Of a stretch of DNA of 64,000 nt, positions 14,501 through 29,500 are shown piece after piece. The notes under the pieces are model-generated. The model ran no database searches and was not told the origin of the DNA. It saw nothing but the letters and a program-made list of their open reading frames with translations. Position 1 is the stretch's first letter. Each line of letters opens with the position of its first letter. The position numbers and the translations under genes were made by a program. This DNA is from Antedon mediterranea (lineage: Eukaryota > Echinodermata > Crinoidea > Comatulida > Antedonidae), in assembly GCF_964355755.1 (NCBI RefSeq), contig NC_092678.1:19070922-19134921 (forward strand). The letters are read 5' to 3'.

Positions 14501-17500
14501 AGATTCAAAATAAAACAAAGGCACATTCAATGCGTGCCATTTAATGGAACAGAGCAGGACCACATGTCTGAAATTACCAATGGGGCATAAATGAGTCATC
14601 CTCTGATATATGATATAATATAAGGAAACTATAATAGTAGGCCTACTGTATATGTCACATGATGCATGTTTTACACAACGCAACCACAAGTCAATGCTAC
14701 AAACCAATGTCATGGCATCCTGTTACTTAATGGCATGACAACCTGCTTTTCTCGCAATATGTATTCTCACATATAAGACAATGTTGGAAGGCCATTTTAA
14801 AAAATAAAAGAGTTAGGATATTTTTTTTTTACACTCTTAATATTACTCACTGATCCAGTGTAGATGAATTTGCAATAATGAATAATTATTATTCGTTAGT
14901 GGATACTTTCTGTATTTAACATATTATTTGTATACTTTTGATGGAAAGAGAGAAGGAATCTCAGTGTAGTTGTAAATGAAATAAAATGTTGTAAGATCCA
15001 ATACTGATCCTAGGTACCAATTGATCAACTTATATGTTTCATGTTTCCATAATGCTGCTGCATGGCCACATGTATATATATATCATGAGTAAGTTGATCA
15101 TGATCAACTTTCTGAATGTGAACAAGTTATTACCAATAACAAATACCAATGTACAGTAGTTGACACTTTCAAGTATGTCATTTTAACAAATACAGTACTA
15201 CATTTGTTTTAAGAGTAATTATGTACATGACAAGCATTTCATATTAATCATCCTTACCAGAGCATCTACAAGTGGTTGTAATAACTATACTATACAACTG
15301 TGATATGAGTCACATTTAGAAGGGTTCAACGAGAGACAGCTGTAATCAAAGGCTCTCCTCATAAGAGATGGTGCCTGGTGGTGCTAAAGGGCATTTGATC
15401 ATTTCAATTAACAATTGAACTTTAAACTAAAGCAAAATTCAGTAAGAAATGTTAATTTATAAGAAAATTCACCCTTGCACCACCCCTATATTTTGTTAAA
15501 TCAAATCAAATTGTTATCATCAGTGTAAAGGTATGAAGTATTGCATATCGCTCGCACTACATTTGTATAAGATAATATCCTTTTTATAAAGCGCTTAATG
15601 TTGTGAAAGCTCTAAGCATACAGATACCCTTGTCGCTATCCAGGGTTTGGTCTAAATTGAACCCTGGTCAGTTTTGATCATTCTTGTTTCAGGCCCAAAA
15701 TACAGTTGCTGTTTAGCAACGACATCACTGCAACTCCTATGCTGTTATATGATATCAGAAAAGTTTTTTCAAACAATTAATGTTCATATTTTTAGCAACA
15801 AATATTATGATGGTTATAATTCTTTATTTCAAATGCCCAGATGATCAACTAGTTAATGCCACTAAACATTTGTTTGTAAAAAGAATTTCTTAGTTATGAC
15901 TTGAAATTCATGGTTATTTAGTATCATAAACTACCAAGACATTTGGCAGATTAAATTAGATTAATTAAAGCTATCCCAAATGGTAGGAAGGGCTAGCCTT
16001 GTAGACAGAGGCCAACAAATAAACCCTGACAAAAACCAGTAAAATTAAATTATAGAAAAGATGATTGAATTAAATAAGAATTCATGTTAGCACTCTCTGT
16101 AGGCTGTTATGGAACACATGAAGAACTTGACTGGAACTTTAAATAGTTTGATAAAGAACACAGTCATACATGTAGGGTCGCAAATGCGTCATTCTCTTCA
16201 ATTTTTATTTACAGACAGATCCAAGCAGGAGAGGTTTTGGAGGGGGATGTATCTGCAATGCAAAAGATAGACATCATTTAAACTATTTTTAACCTCCCAA
16301 CTCTCCCGTATTTTGATTCATCTCTCAATCTAATTGATTGTTAATTTAGTGTAACTTCTCCTGATAGTTTTGATAAACCAAAAAATATTCCACTTTCTAC
16401 TATTTCTACTCTCTATTCTCTCTATTACTCTATAAAGAAAAAAAAATAGGCTAAATATTGGTCCACAAGATGTTTCTATGTATTGTTTAATAAGTTAAAT
16501 AATGAGTTGGGCATCATATTTTCCGCCTTTGGCATATCTGACATTTGTTCACTATTATGATTCCATTTATTTTTCTAAATAGTATAGTGTGATTTCCTAA
16601 AACCTCCCAAAATGTTATTTTTCCAAGTTGCGAGGTCTGTTATTTCAAATCCTGGAAACGTGGCAGGCTGAAGGCGCTTGACCTTTGACAAGATCGCCTA
16701 AATTTTTAATATAATATTAACTTTACAATACTTAATGTTGTATATTCTGGTACAGCCGCTCCATAATCTCTTTGCTTTTCTTCCTTATATCTATATTTTT
16801 AATTTATACTAACAAATATTTTTTTATTAATGTAATAATAATAATATATCAAAAATGTATTAAATAATATTCATCGCATAATATGCAATCTACGATAATT
16901 TAATTAATTGATATAACAAATTTATTAAATACATAACATCATTGGAATAAAAAGAACAAATCACATATCTACACATAATCATAACATCGTATACTCTATC
17001 TCTAACAATTCATTCAATCTTCTATCGACTAAAGCCGAAGTATAGTCGTTATCTCGGGACCGTTCTATGGCCACCACCAGGTAGGCTTACTTCATCAAAG
17101 CTTCTATGAATGGATGTACTGGTTGGGAGCAGAAAAACTAGTAGACCATACCCAGTACCGTTTTGATTACGATCAATCGGGAAATTACCTCACAACGCTA
17201 CTAAAACAAACTCATCAGAAAATAACAAAAAAGTGTAGAAAACGGAAAATTTTACATATGAAAGGGAAATGTGAATAGACTGTAATACGTATGAAAAATT
17301 AAATGAATGAAGGTGGTTAACCACAAAAGAGAGAAAAAAAAAATTCTTCAGCCTACACAAATGTCAAAATCAACTTGATCTCTGCTTTACTTACAGATAT
17401 CTTGCAAGGTCTTCTAAAATTGTATTTAACTTTTATTATAACATCCTTGCGCAATTTGCGGGAGGGTTTACGTAGGTCTAGGCTACTAAAAGTTTGTTAG

Positions 17501-20500
17501 ATTTTTTCTGTCTTTCCAATATTGGTTAAAAACTTAATAGTGACAGGAACCTTAATATCACTAAGTTAGCCAACATGAATGTATGAAAAAAAAAGAATTT
17601 AAAAAAAACAAGTAATATACTTACTCATCAGAAGCAAAGACGCTTAGAATTCCACTAAAACCAAAAATATCTGTATCTGTGACCTTTTGAACACGTTTGC
17701 TTGCATCGTGTAAGTCGGTGAAGTAGAGACTTTTCGTTGAGGACATTGAGTTTGCACGAACACGTTTGACAAGTTTGTCAAATGTCTCGATCGCTTCTAC
17801 ACAACGGTCGTTAACCCAAAGAGTACAAATATCATACACGGCCTAAAAAAATAAATTAAAAAACAAACTTTATTATCGTAATTTAAAATTTTTCTAGATT
17901 CTTCAGAAGAATCCTTCATCGAAAGAAAGATGACATTTTCTATAATCAACCTTTTAAATGAAAACAAAATATTAATTGCATTGCATACTAGGACAACATA
18001 TAATCTTTGGAAATTATGTAATTGTGGTATTATTCATGACACCTATTTAGCGAAAACAAATATGAACTACTTAAGCTAGCTATTTTAAAGCAATACCAAC
18101 ACCTCCATTCTCAAAAATCAAATAGTTTTCAATTAACATCATTGTTGGCTTTCTAACTTTCAATCTATTTTTCCATCTATTGAAAACTTGTTTTTTTTTA
18201 ATGTGAAGCGCATAGAGGCTTTATGGATTCGTATAAGTCAAAATGTATCTATCACCTCTCGGGCTACAGATGTCTATAGCAAAATTGTTTAGAAAAGTTC
18301 AGATTTGATCAAAGATTTTGTGTACTCTTGAGCAAACCGTTTTGATATTGCAATAAGTTTATTTATGTCCAGAATTCAACCAATGGACAAAATGTTAACA
18401 ATCCTTTTAAAAATAAAATAATTCCAATTTCTTTTTTCTAAGGTTTTGCACTTTTTAGTGGCATTCAGTGTACAAGTAAATGGATCATAAATCAAGCAGC
18501 TGTAGGCTTTTAATAATTTTGTATTTAAGATTTTTTACAGTAAAACATGAAGCAAGGACATTTCAAAGGCTGTTATTAGATTAGAAACAAAAGGAAAAAA
18601 AAACGTGTGGAAATCCAAGATTGTGAACTTGAGACTTTACAGTGTGAATTCTCAGTTTATGTGCCAAAATAGATTTTACAAAATTTCAATTTTGAGATAA
18701 CATTTTATTTAATGTGACACCTTCATGCATGCGTCATTGAAACATTATGATGAATTATGATAACATAGATCATTCTTAATTATTAATGTGAATTATGAAG
18801 ATTTTTGTTATAATTTGACCTTAACTTTTCAAAAAATCTCTTGACATTTCTGACAATTTAAAAAAAATCAACATGCAAGCAAACATAATGTTCTATTTTG
18901 TGTCTAGCTTACCTGGAAACTAACAATAATCTATTCTCCGAGAATGAGATATAACTAAAAAACAGAAATTTATATATATATATTTTTATTTTGAATAAAC
19001 CCCCTATTGCACAAATAGTATAGTCTACAATGCTCTCATGACTTTCAAGACATGTAATAGTAGTACAAGTCTGATTTTTTTTTCTGTATATAATTTTTAA
19101 CTTTTGAGGAAGAAATATTAACATAAAAACAAATACATCCTAAACAAAATGATTCAGAAAAAATGTGTCTTAAATTGAAATGAAACATTTTGAAAACCAC
19201 CATCTTTAGAAACTCCTTAAAACATTCAGAACTTCAATCAAACTTTTATTCGATATATTGAATTGTATTCATTATGTGAAATGCTGATAAGCAGAACTTT
19301 CTATTGAATTGTTTTACACAGCTAAGCATTAAAAAAACTGTGCATAAAACATAACTTGATTATTGTGTTGAAGGTAATGTTTAAATATTGTGGATTAAAA
19401 GTCAGCTCTATCTCAAATCTATCTAAACTAAAACGTGTCATATTATGGGAAGTGTTGAAAGTATACATTGTTACGCAAGGCAGCATGCGGCAATATGAAT
19501 TAATTTTAACGGTATTATCAATAGACCTAAAACATTGTAAGTCAAGAACAACAGGAAACCATCATATTAAATGAATGATCAGGTTTAGTTTCGGCAGCAA
19601 GCAATCCGTGAGGTATCTCTTGTTAAACAACTTCCTTTCAAATTCCCAGATTGGGTCATCCCAATGTCATGTGATATCTGTGTTTGTCTCCTTGCTGTAG
19701 CATATTGCTTTAACCCATTAAAGCAATAACAATAGAATAGAAAGGAAAATAATTTTCAATTCATTTATGAGACAAAATATTGTACTTTCTTTTGGAAAGA
19801 TAAATACAAATAGTCAAGGTAAGATATCTTGTAAAGATTGTAACTAAATTTGGAATTAGAAAGTTCACAACAAATCAATAACAAGATACAAATCATCCAA
19901 TTTGAAATAAAATGGTTAAAGGTCAAATATAATAGAAATGTTGTGTGGGACAATTGCACATTTGCCAATAATGAATTTGAAAGTAGTTAATGTTGATTGG
20001 CCGTAAGTAGAAAGGCAGGGACAATTATAACATTTCTGTAGTTTCTAGGGTATTTTGTCTAAAGTTCTGGTCGATGTGGAACAAGTCTTATCAGATGGGT
20101 AAACCCTGGCATTCTGCTTCAATTCAGCCATGTCAATGTTACAGCATTTTCCCATACCCTCAACCTCAAGATGTACTACCAAGCCCATGGACAAGGCTAG
20201 TATAATGCCTACTATTACTTCTGTTGGTCTCTAGTTTGAAAATTGCACTCGCAAAAAGAGAACTTTCCATGACAGGCTTGACTAATATGTAATTTCTATT
20301 TCAAACCAGTAGGCCTACCATAAACTTGGAACTGCAAACATGTTAGTTATCAAACTATAGTCCCACTATTTCAGAATATGTCAAAGCCAAATTTATGATG
20401 CATAATTGAAACTTTGTTTAATCAGTTAAGGTACTGATTTAAATCATCAAACATGAATTAAAGTATTAACTTTAAATGTATAGAACATCAAGATAGCCAT

Positions 20501-23500
20501 TAATAATATTTTCTATTGATGTAGTAGTATTTCCTTTACATGTAACGACTTCTTAATCGAGTAATTGGTGAATGCTGATTTAAAGTTCTGAAAGATCTAG
20601 TAAAGGAACTAATAATTGGCAAATAGAGTTATAAAGGATTACTATTCAGAAATTCTATTTAACATAATTTTCATCAACAACTTGATAAGTTTAAAAGATG
20701 TTATACATCATGCAAAGAAATGTTTTTATTGAATGTTACAAAGATATAATGGAAATAAAGGTGCGTGTATCTCACAAAGAAGAAATGAAAAGATTACTTA
20801 TATTCTTAAAACATATCCAAGTTTAAATTTGCAAAAAAATTGTTTATAACCTATGAATCTTTTATTATTTATTTATTATGACTAAAATTTCAGGCATTGA
20901 CCCATGACAATACGACCTTAAAGTAAAAAGTGTCTTCCTTAAAGGAAAGAAATACGTCCCCTTGTGTAAGCTGTGTCCTTATACAAGTGTCCCATGGGTA
21001 CTTGATGTCCTACACCATGTCCCACAGGGTGTCAACATTAAGTATCCAAAATAGCATGCTATGAATTGAAATGGTGCCATTCGGTTGACCTGCAGATTAC
21101 GTGATGTCGGGACTTTTGAGAGATTCTAGACTGTTGGTCGCTCTCTTATAAAACAGGTCAGTCAAAATATAATTTAATATAATTTCTTAGTTAATTAGTA
21201 TTATAATCAGCAAAAATTAAACACTGATTTTTGTTAATTTCAATGTAAAAAGTTTATGAGGCAATCACTGCAATATACAGTGTGTACCTGTATGACTAAA
21301 AAAAGTTATTTTTTAAATCAAATTTTCGTTTTTCATGAAGGTGAAAATTAACGTTGAAACTTACCAACGTTTTTTCAATTTTATAAAAAAAGTTAAATAC
21401 TTGCACAAAGAGTAAACACAATATAGTTGCTGCAATAACTGTAATAAAATATTTTTGACATGACCACTAAACCATTTGCATCTAAATATATTTTGCCCTC
21501 AAGAAATAAAATTCAAATCTAATCAGATTAAATCTCAATTGATAGTTGTTAAAAATAAAAATATAGGAAATGTTTTATTAAAGATTAATAAACCATTTTA
21601 ATTTGTAAAACCTCAAAATTGCCTCTGCAATATTTTGTTTAAATGGCAACATTCCAAATGTGTAGCAAGAAAACAGTGTTGATTCCTGAGGTTTTTTGAT
21701 TATCGTGTCTTGAGGTATTTGGAACATTCATAATTTTAATTTAAAGACCCATTCTCTACAATTGTTGACGTTTTGTAAAAAGTATGCATATATATTATTT
21801 AAAAACATTAAACCAGGTCATTCCTAAATCTACGTTTACGGTAAATTATGATAAAAAGAGAAAAACAATGCACTACCTACATGCAGTAGCTTGTGGTGAA
21901 TGTCATCTCTTAGATCTAAAAACTTTTCAACTAACTGCACCAACTTTTTTATGTGCAAGAAAGTTTTTAAAAATTTATGGTATTATTTGTTTAAATTGTT
22001 TAAGCAGATGTTATGAATAAAAAAATTAAATCAAATCTATGTAAAATGAAATTATCCAATAATTACAAATTTCCTTTTTACATTTTCTAATCTTGATAGG
22101 AGATTACAAATTTGATATTTTTTAAATGTCAAATGAAGTTCACCGTAAAAAATATTTACAATAAAATTAATTGCAACAGCCTTTATTTTAAACCAGCCTT
22201 TTGCTACACAGAATTATCCAAATGTTTACAAAAAAGTAAATATTTTATGTATTAAAACCATAATAAAACTGTTTAGTATAATAACATTGAATGGCACATG
22301 ATAAAGAATTAACCAATCACAGGGGCGGAATTAGCATTTTGTATAATGAGGCAAGGAACATTCATGCCGAAGATAATGTAGATTAATTGTGTGTTTTTTT
22401 TATTTTCTAAAAAGGAAAATATACAGGGAAAGATAAAGGGCATGGTTGGTAGATGAACTCCCCTCTAAATCTGGCTCCAAATCCACAGATATACATACAG
22501 TAGATGTGTTAGATCAAAAATTCTTTATAACAAACATTTGATTGCCAACTGGCACTTTTTGGTTCTCCGGTACTTTTTATATTTTACTGTGAAAGAAAGC
22601 ATTTAGATTTGGTCTTTATCGCATGGTTAGCAAATTAATGTTAGCATCTTTCATTTCGCTAAAGCATGGAAGTATTTAATTAACAAATTGCCAGGTTACC
22701 TAATCAGCTAAATCATTAGGATACGTACCTTAAATAAACCACAATGACGTCATGGTTTATACCCACATCAAAAACACGTCTTATGCGATAACAGCATTTG
22801 TGAAATAATGTAAGATTTATTCGCTAAATTTTGCATAAATTGTAGTTTTACTTCACAATCAGGAAAATAAAGGTTGATGTGTGGTAATTTTCTGTTACAA
22901 TCAGGGTACAGTATTATGTTTCCAAGTGGGCATTGTGGAAAACAAAAACAAAATCTTTCAGGATGATAGGAATTAGCTAAATTATAATGTATATATTTAT
23001 AATTTGTATAATAACAAACCTTCATATTTTTCAGTATGCTAAAATAATTTCTAAAAGCAATGTGTGTATGTTTGCTTTACAAATACAGTAAAAGAAAATC
23101 AACAGAAATGATTGATTGTTAAGCTTTATGAATAAGCTTTTTTGATAAAAATAAAAAATTACATTTAAACTTTATATTGGATGTGATCAAGGTGGTTGGA
23201 AAGAATTAAGGGAATGCTAATCCTGGAAGCTTGAAAATTGTTTTAAAGAGAATTATTGAGTATGTTAAATAGTTTAAAAGGGCTACGGAATATGATAGCC
23301 TGCTAGACTACCTAGATTCAAATATTACTCATGAAGTACCAATGAGGCGACGTTGAAAAGTAAGACAACACGAATCTCTTTAAAAATACAAACAGCCCTT
23401 GCTCTTGAGTGATTGCTGACTAAGTGTTGCATAAAAAATTTGATCATTAGCATAAAACAGGTGTAACAGCATAAAAACACCTGCAGAGTTCATTTGAAAT

Positions 23501-26500
23501 AATCGGAGACAGTCAACTCATAAAGTATAAATTAAATTTGATAGAACGGTTAAATTATTTATGTCTGACGCCAATACAAACAATCTGATGTTATATATTA
23601 AGCAGTTAAAACCATAAAATATTCTGCCAAAACCAATTATATTGATTACAAACCACAGTACTTTTGGAATTATTGAAAAGATGGAGAGTTGATATTGAAC
23701 ACAAACACCAACAAGTACGACTTACAGTTATTTAAAGTTAACTGTATCTATCTATCTATACACCAATATAAGCACTTTTCATTTTCAAGGAGAGAACATT
23801 AGGACAGTGGTAACACCCATACACACCTCACAATTTCTTTTATGTCAGTTTATCCAGGTAAGCAGCATTTATATACTGTACTACCAAAACCACTATTGTG
23901 TAATTTTTTTCAGGACAACCTAAAAAAAATGTCTTACCTCTGTGCCTTCCATAATAGCATTAACTTCCATTGAATCCTCCTCTTGTATATCTGCAATCGG
24001 TGTCGTTTCTTCAGTCGATTTCTCCCAGAAGTTTGCAGTTCCAGCGGTAGTGGTATGATCAGGCGTACTTACCGTACGTTTCACGCTTATTCCTTCATAC
24101 TCATATGGGTCACGATTATGCATCATCAATTGATGACTCCAGTCTAAATGACTTGTCCTCTCTAAACTCATACGCACATCATCCCCATTTTTATAATACA
24201 TTGTTCGTCGCGGCTTTGCTGGAGGTCGACTAACGCTAGATAAACGCCGGCAAACTGCTGAAGTTAAGTTCATTTCCAATGATTTAGATTTCATTTCAAT
24301 ATCTCCAAATGCGTCCACATCAAATGACGCCTCACCGATATCTTTAAATGCTTCATCTAAAGACTGCGCAATTAAATTTTCAAAACTACTACTTAAACTC
24401 ACGGTATCCTCAGTGACCTCACTCAGATCTGCATCTGAATAAAGTTCACTATCACGGTACCGTTCACGAAAACTTGCCTTCTTCCAGAGTTTAGTGAACG
24501 TAGGGGAATAGTCAGATATTGGAGAACTTGGAGGAGACGGTGATTTTATTTCGCGTTTTTCTTCACATTTTCCTCGTATTAATGCTTCAACAATGTCAAT
24601 TTCGGTATATTCGTCAATAATTTCTTTCCCTTTACTTGAGTTATAAACAAACGATTTTTCTTCATTATCGTCCTTTATTTCATTTACAGAGAGAATTACA
24701 CACTTTTCTTTGCGTAACCATGAGCTTGTACTGTCTGTCATGCCTTTACCGTTTCTATCATCATCGTCGTCCTCTTCCCTATGATGTGCTATATCCTGGT
24801 CCTCCTCAGCCAGTTGGCTTTCAGTTTCGGATTTTTCCGAAAAGTTTTTCTCATCTTCAGAGCTTTCTGAAGAAGGCTCTTGCGAAACATATTCCACATT
24901 ATCGTAAAAGCTTCTTCTTTTTTCTTTCTTTTTCTTCGGTTTTTGTGGTTCAGATGGATCGTCTAACAAATCATCTTCAATAATAATAAATCTTCCGACC
25001 TGTTTAACACGAAGTTCGTCCAATCCTTCTGGCTGTGCCGACCCTGATAATTCCTGGCTTTCTTCAATGTTTTCAATTTTAAACACAATTTCTTCAGCCT
25101 TTCCTTCATTTATAGCATTATCCGCACGGAACTTTTCACACATATCAAAGTCAATTTCATCATCTTCATTAACACTGACTTTCTTTTTATGTATACTGTC
25201 ATTTTTACTAAAATCATTTCCTATTGCTTTTTCAAGATCTGGTAGTGGATTTTTTATGTAGAATTTTGAATTTCCTCGAACAAGACAACCACCTGATTTT
25301 CGATCAAATTGTTTTTCACCTTCAAAATTTTGACTATCTTGATAAAAGCGGGAATAACTTTCAGCCTGTCCCATCCTGATGTCTGTTTCTTCGTCAGTAT
25401 CTATATAATCCTCTGGTGGAAGGTCATCACTTTCTTTAATATAAACCCAGTTATCTTCTTCATCTGCTTCTACTTTTTCTAAATCACTCAAATTTATGGC
25501 ATTTTCATTCCCACTCAAGTTTTCCTCGGAACCATAGTAACCTTCTTGACTCAATACTTCATGCGACGATTCAAATTCAGCTTCATCAATGTCTTCAGCC
25601 GGAATAACATGAATTGACGGAATAAACTTTTCTGATTCACCGGGAAAGGTTAAAGAAACAAGGGGCACTGGCCTATTATGAGCATCCCCGATGGATTTTC
25701 TAACTGCTTCGTCGTATACACTCTCACTCGCCTGACTAACAGCAGTGTGGGACTGCTTACCGGTTTCTGACACACTGCTGAGTGGTGATCCAGGGTTTTC
25801 CGATTGTTTTGCAATGCTAGGCTCCTCCCCATTTGGTTGATCATCTGTCAAACTTGTTGAGCTGGTAAATGCGTTACTTTGCAATGTATTGCTGTCAAGG
25901 TTGATCATAGGCCCACTGCAATCACTCATTTCCTCCTTGCCTGTGAGATCACTTCCTGTAGTCTGCATCTGGGCTGGAAACGCTAGGCCATTGGCTAGTT
26001 CAAGTTCTTTACACTGAGCCAACAAATTGCCTTGCATAAATCGCTGCAGCTTATCACTGGTACTTTTACTCTTGTTGTAGCTGCTGAGGTCTTCCGTTGA
26101 TCTCTCGGAACTGGAATCATCTTCGTCCGAGCTGCTTCCTAAAAGTTCAAGACGAACTGAAGCACTGTTGGAGAATGTTACACGTCTGGGCATTGACCTT
26201 TGAACTCTGTTTGGTATATCACCCGTGGATACATATTTCTTTAAAATACCATTCATACAAGTTGGATTTATTTCTTTTTCAAGATATTCTTCTTCAAAAG
26301 AAAGCTTTTCGCTGTCACTGAAATAAAAAGAAAGACATATGTTTTAAAATTGAAATTATATTTACTCTTTTAAACATATGGTAATTTAAAATTCAATTTT
26401 CAAATTAAAACATAATTGAAGCTTACAAATGATACAAGAATTAACCATGTGTGAAACCATTTATTGGCAAAAATTCTTTAAAAAAAAAACTTATTTAGTA

Positions 26501-29500
26501 ACTTATAGGAGAAAAATTGTTTGCGTACCAGTCTGCTTTTTCGTTGTCATTGTTACGGAAGTAAACACGCACTCTTGCAAGTTCTTTCATTATATCCAGG
26601 TTGCCTTTGTGAGCTTCCGTGACCTTGTCCATTATTGGTAGGGCATGGTCTTTGGTGTAGTCGATGACCTCTAGCGCTGATATGGTCAGTTTCTCTGCAT
26701 CTTCCTCCTCATAATCTAAAATGTATAAACAATTTGTAAGCAATTCCAGTAAATTGAATTTGATTGAATGGCTTAAACGTTATTGCTATAATACATCATT
26801 TTATGTTATATCGTGGATTCAGGAATAAACCATGTCAAATTATTTTACTGCAGTTCCAGAATGTCAATCATTTAGGCTTGTTCTACACTATCAAAGTTTA
26901 TGTGACAACAAAATGTGATGTGTCCATAATATACTGTATGGATGATGTTATATCACTACCATATTTTGCCATATCACTACCATAATTGGGCACATCACAC
27001 ATTTTTTTGTCAAACTAATTTGATAGTGTAGACAGAGCTTTAGACCTCAAGTACACATCATTCGGAAACTAATTTAATAATAACTAATTTCTTTACAACG
27101 TACTACACAATTTGCTAGTTATGTATACTGCCCTCTATTTAGTGAAACTGTATCATTCAAGTTTAAGGGTGATTTTGAAAGTCTAAAACGGATATAACTG
27201 AAGGAAAGAGCGGAGGCAGAAAGACTGCGCTAGCTGATGTGAGACAACCGACCAATCAGAAAATGCTTCAGGTAGTGGAGATATCGGGACATTAATAGAA
27301 TTTAATTAACTAAGTTGACAGACGACTTTGGCTTAGGGCTACGGAATGATAAGCTTAAGAAGTGAAAGGATTAGAGGTTAATTTTTAAATATAATACTTC
27401 CAGTGGGAAGTTCATTTAGTTAAAATATGAAATATGATGGCCATTACAAATGATATTAGTGAGTGCAACATACAACGTGACAATGTATTAATAATTGAAT
27501 TATGCCATTTAATTAAGTTTCAATCAAACTACAAATTCAAAGATTTTCTTTATTTTTCATGTATGGGGGGAAAATGCAGTATACTGTATATACATATAAT
27601 TTGCCATTTTAATGTAACATAAAATATTCACCTCATTAACCAAGTTAAAAGAAGAGAGATATATATTTTTTTTTGGCAAAAGTTAATTAGGTTTCAATCA
27701 AACTACAAATTCAAAGATTTTCTTTATTTTTCATGTATGGGGAGAAAATGCAGTATACTGTATACATAATATAAGTTTCTTAAATGCATTTTTACTTTGA
27801 AACATTTTTATTTCTTTCTTGGGTCACAGGCAATTGAGACAAACACAGAAGGAACTGATCCATGTTTTTACCTTTAATTCTATTAGAGTTTGCTAATAAG
27901 ATAGGCTATCTTGTGCACTTTAAAAATCCTACTATCTTTCGAGACGAGTAGGGGGTAATTACCCCGGTTTACTTCATACACAGCTACTGTCACAAACTCA
28001 TCATGTATATATATTCACCGGGCGGTTTAGAATTTATTCTGTGCCTGTGATGTTTATATACTTTATATATATATACTGGGCCCTCTGGGAGAACAGTCTT
28101 ATACTGAAGAGGCTACCCAGTATAAAGAATAAAAAACAATAATAAATCTAGACTTGTGTTTTTTGTATACAGAATTAACCCATCATACCCTGTTGTACAA
28201 CCCAAGTTGACACAGAGTGCATCGTTGCCAGTACATTTGCAATCACTCGGCAGCCAAGTTTCTGTAAGACTTTATTGTCAAGGTGTCTTTCCATTGCATG
28301 TGTTACCACCTGAATTCCACTCTCTCTAACTGGTGCCTGTGGAAAACACAAATAAATATATATATTTTGTTGAGCCATTTGAATTCTGGAAGAATTACAT
28401 TCATAATACAGTCAATAATCCCAGACTCCATGAAAACTGTTAAGAATTGGAATCAATAGCCAGACTTTTTTTGGGAAACCAGACATTGCAAACCCATTGG
28501 TTTTCGGTATTCACTTTGTACTGCAATATCAATGTTTTCTTTCATCTACAGTATGTGACAACTGAAGTGTTAAATAAAACATTTTATATAAAAGCTAAAT
28601 AAATTCATGTCATTTGATTGGACGATCGTGGGTCACATGGCGTGCAATGTAAGCACTATTTAACAGTCATTGAACAGTACTTTTTTCTTTTTTTTTCGCA
28701 TATGAAAAATAATTTACTGTGATTCTGAACATGAAATCCCAAAAACCCCTGCTGAAATTGTAAAACTGAAAAATAACATTTTAAATAAATTTTATTTATA
28801 TTAAAAAGTAAACAAACTTATCTAAAATGTTTTACACAACTGTGCTATTGTATCATCAATTTCCAGTGAATTGTTTTTGATGTAAATTCATTCATGTTTA
28901 CTGTCCTATGCAAACCTATTGCTATTTTTTTTTATTCATTCTATTTCTAATTTACATAGCGCCAGTGCGCCCTCATGGGCTGGCGTTGTTCGTTCGTGGT
29001 GGCTTTGATTTCCATGTTGTTGTATTGAGTTATTGATAGTATTAAAATACATTGTTCGCATTACATCTGTCTATGTGTGATCTGTGTAGAGTTTTAGCAT
29101 ATAAACATCAACCCTATTGGCGTAGTCTTATAATACTGTATTCTGTAATGTTATTGTGGAATAAAAAATATAAATGAATATTACAGAATGCCTGATTGCC
29201 AATTAAGTACAATCTTTAGTCCCATATATAATTATGTGACTAAATTTATCTTGGACAAAACAGTATGGGAAATAATCAATAAAAATGTAAAAATAAACAT
29301 AAATGATTATTTTCAATTTTTATAGGTAGCCCTCACTAATCATGAAAGCACTTTGATAAATTAGACTCTAGTGATGTTTAAATTTAATGTGTTTTTTCAT
29401 TCAATGCAACACAATTTCATAAATATATCTATTCAATGCACTCATAAAGAAAAATGGTGCATAAGTTTATTTTTATTTATTTTAATTATTGTTCACTTGT

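Larger units (their letters stand above)
26716..28179 (-). other. Intron 5 of the ARM/con80-like gene
   Basis: A 1.5-kb intron holding a MITE (26874-27042), a direct duplication (27511-27597 and 27683-27772) and a truncated tRNA-derived SINE (27911-28130). Confidence 0.75.

Noticed and set aside
24636-25261. Plus-strand open frames opposite the large exon
   Set aside because: Antisense shadows of a clearly coding acidic minus-strand exon.
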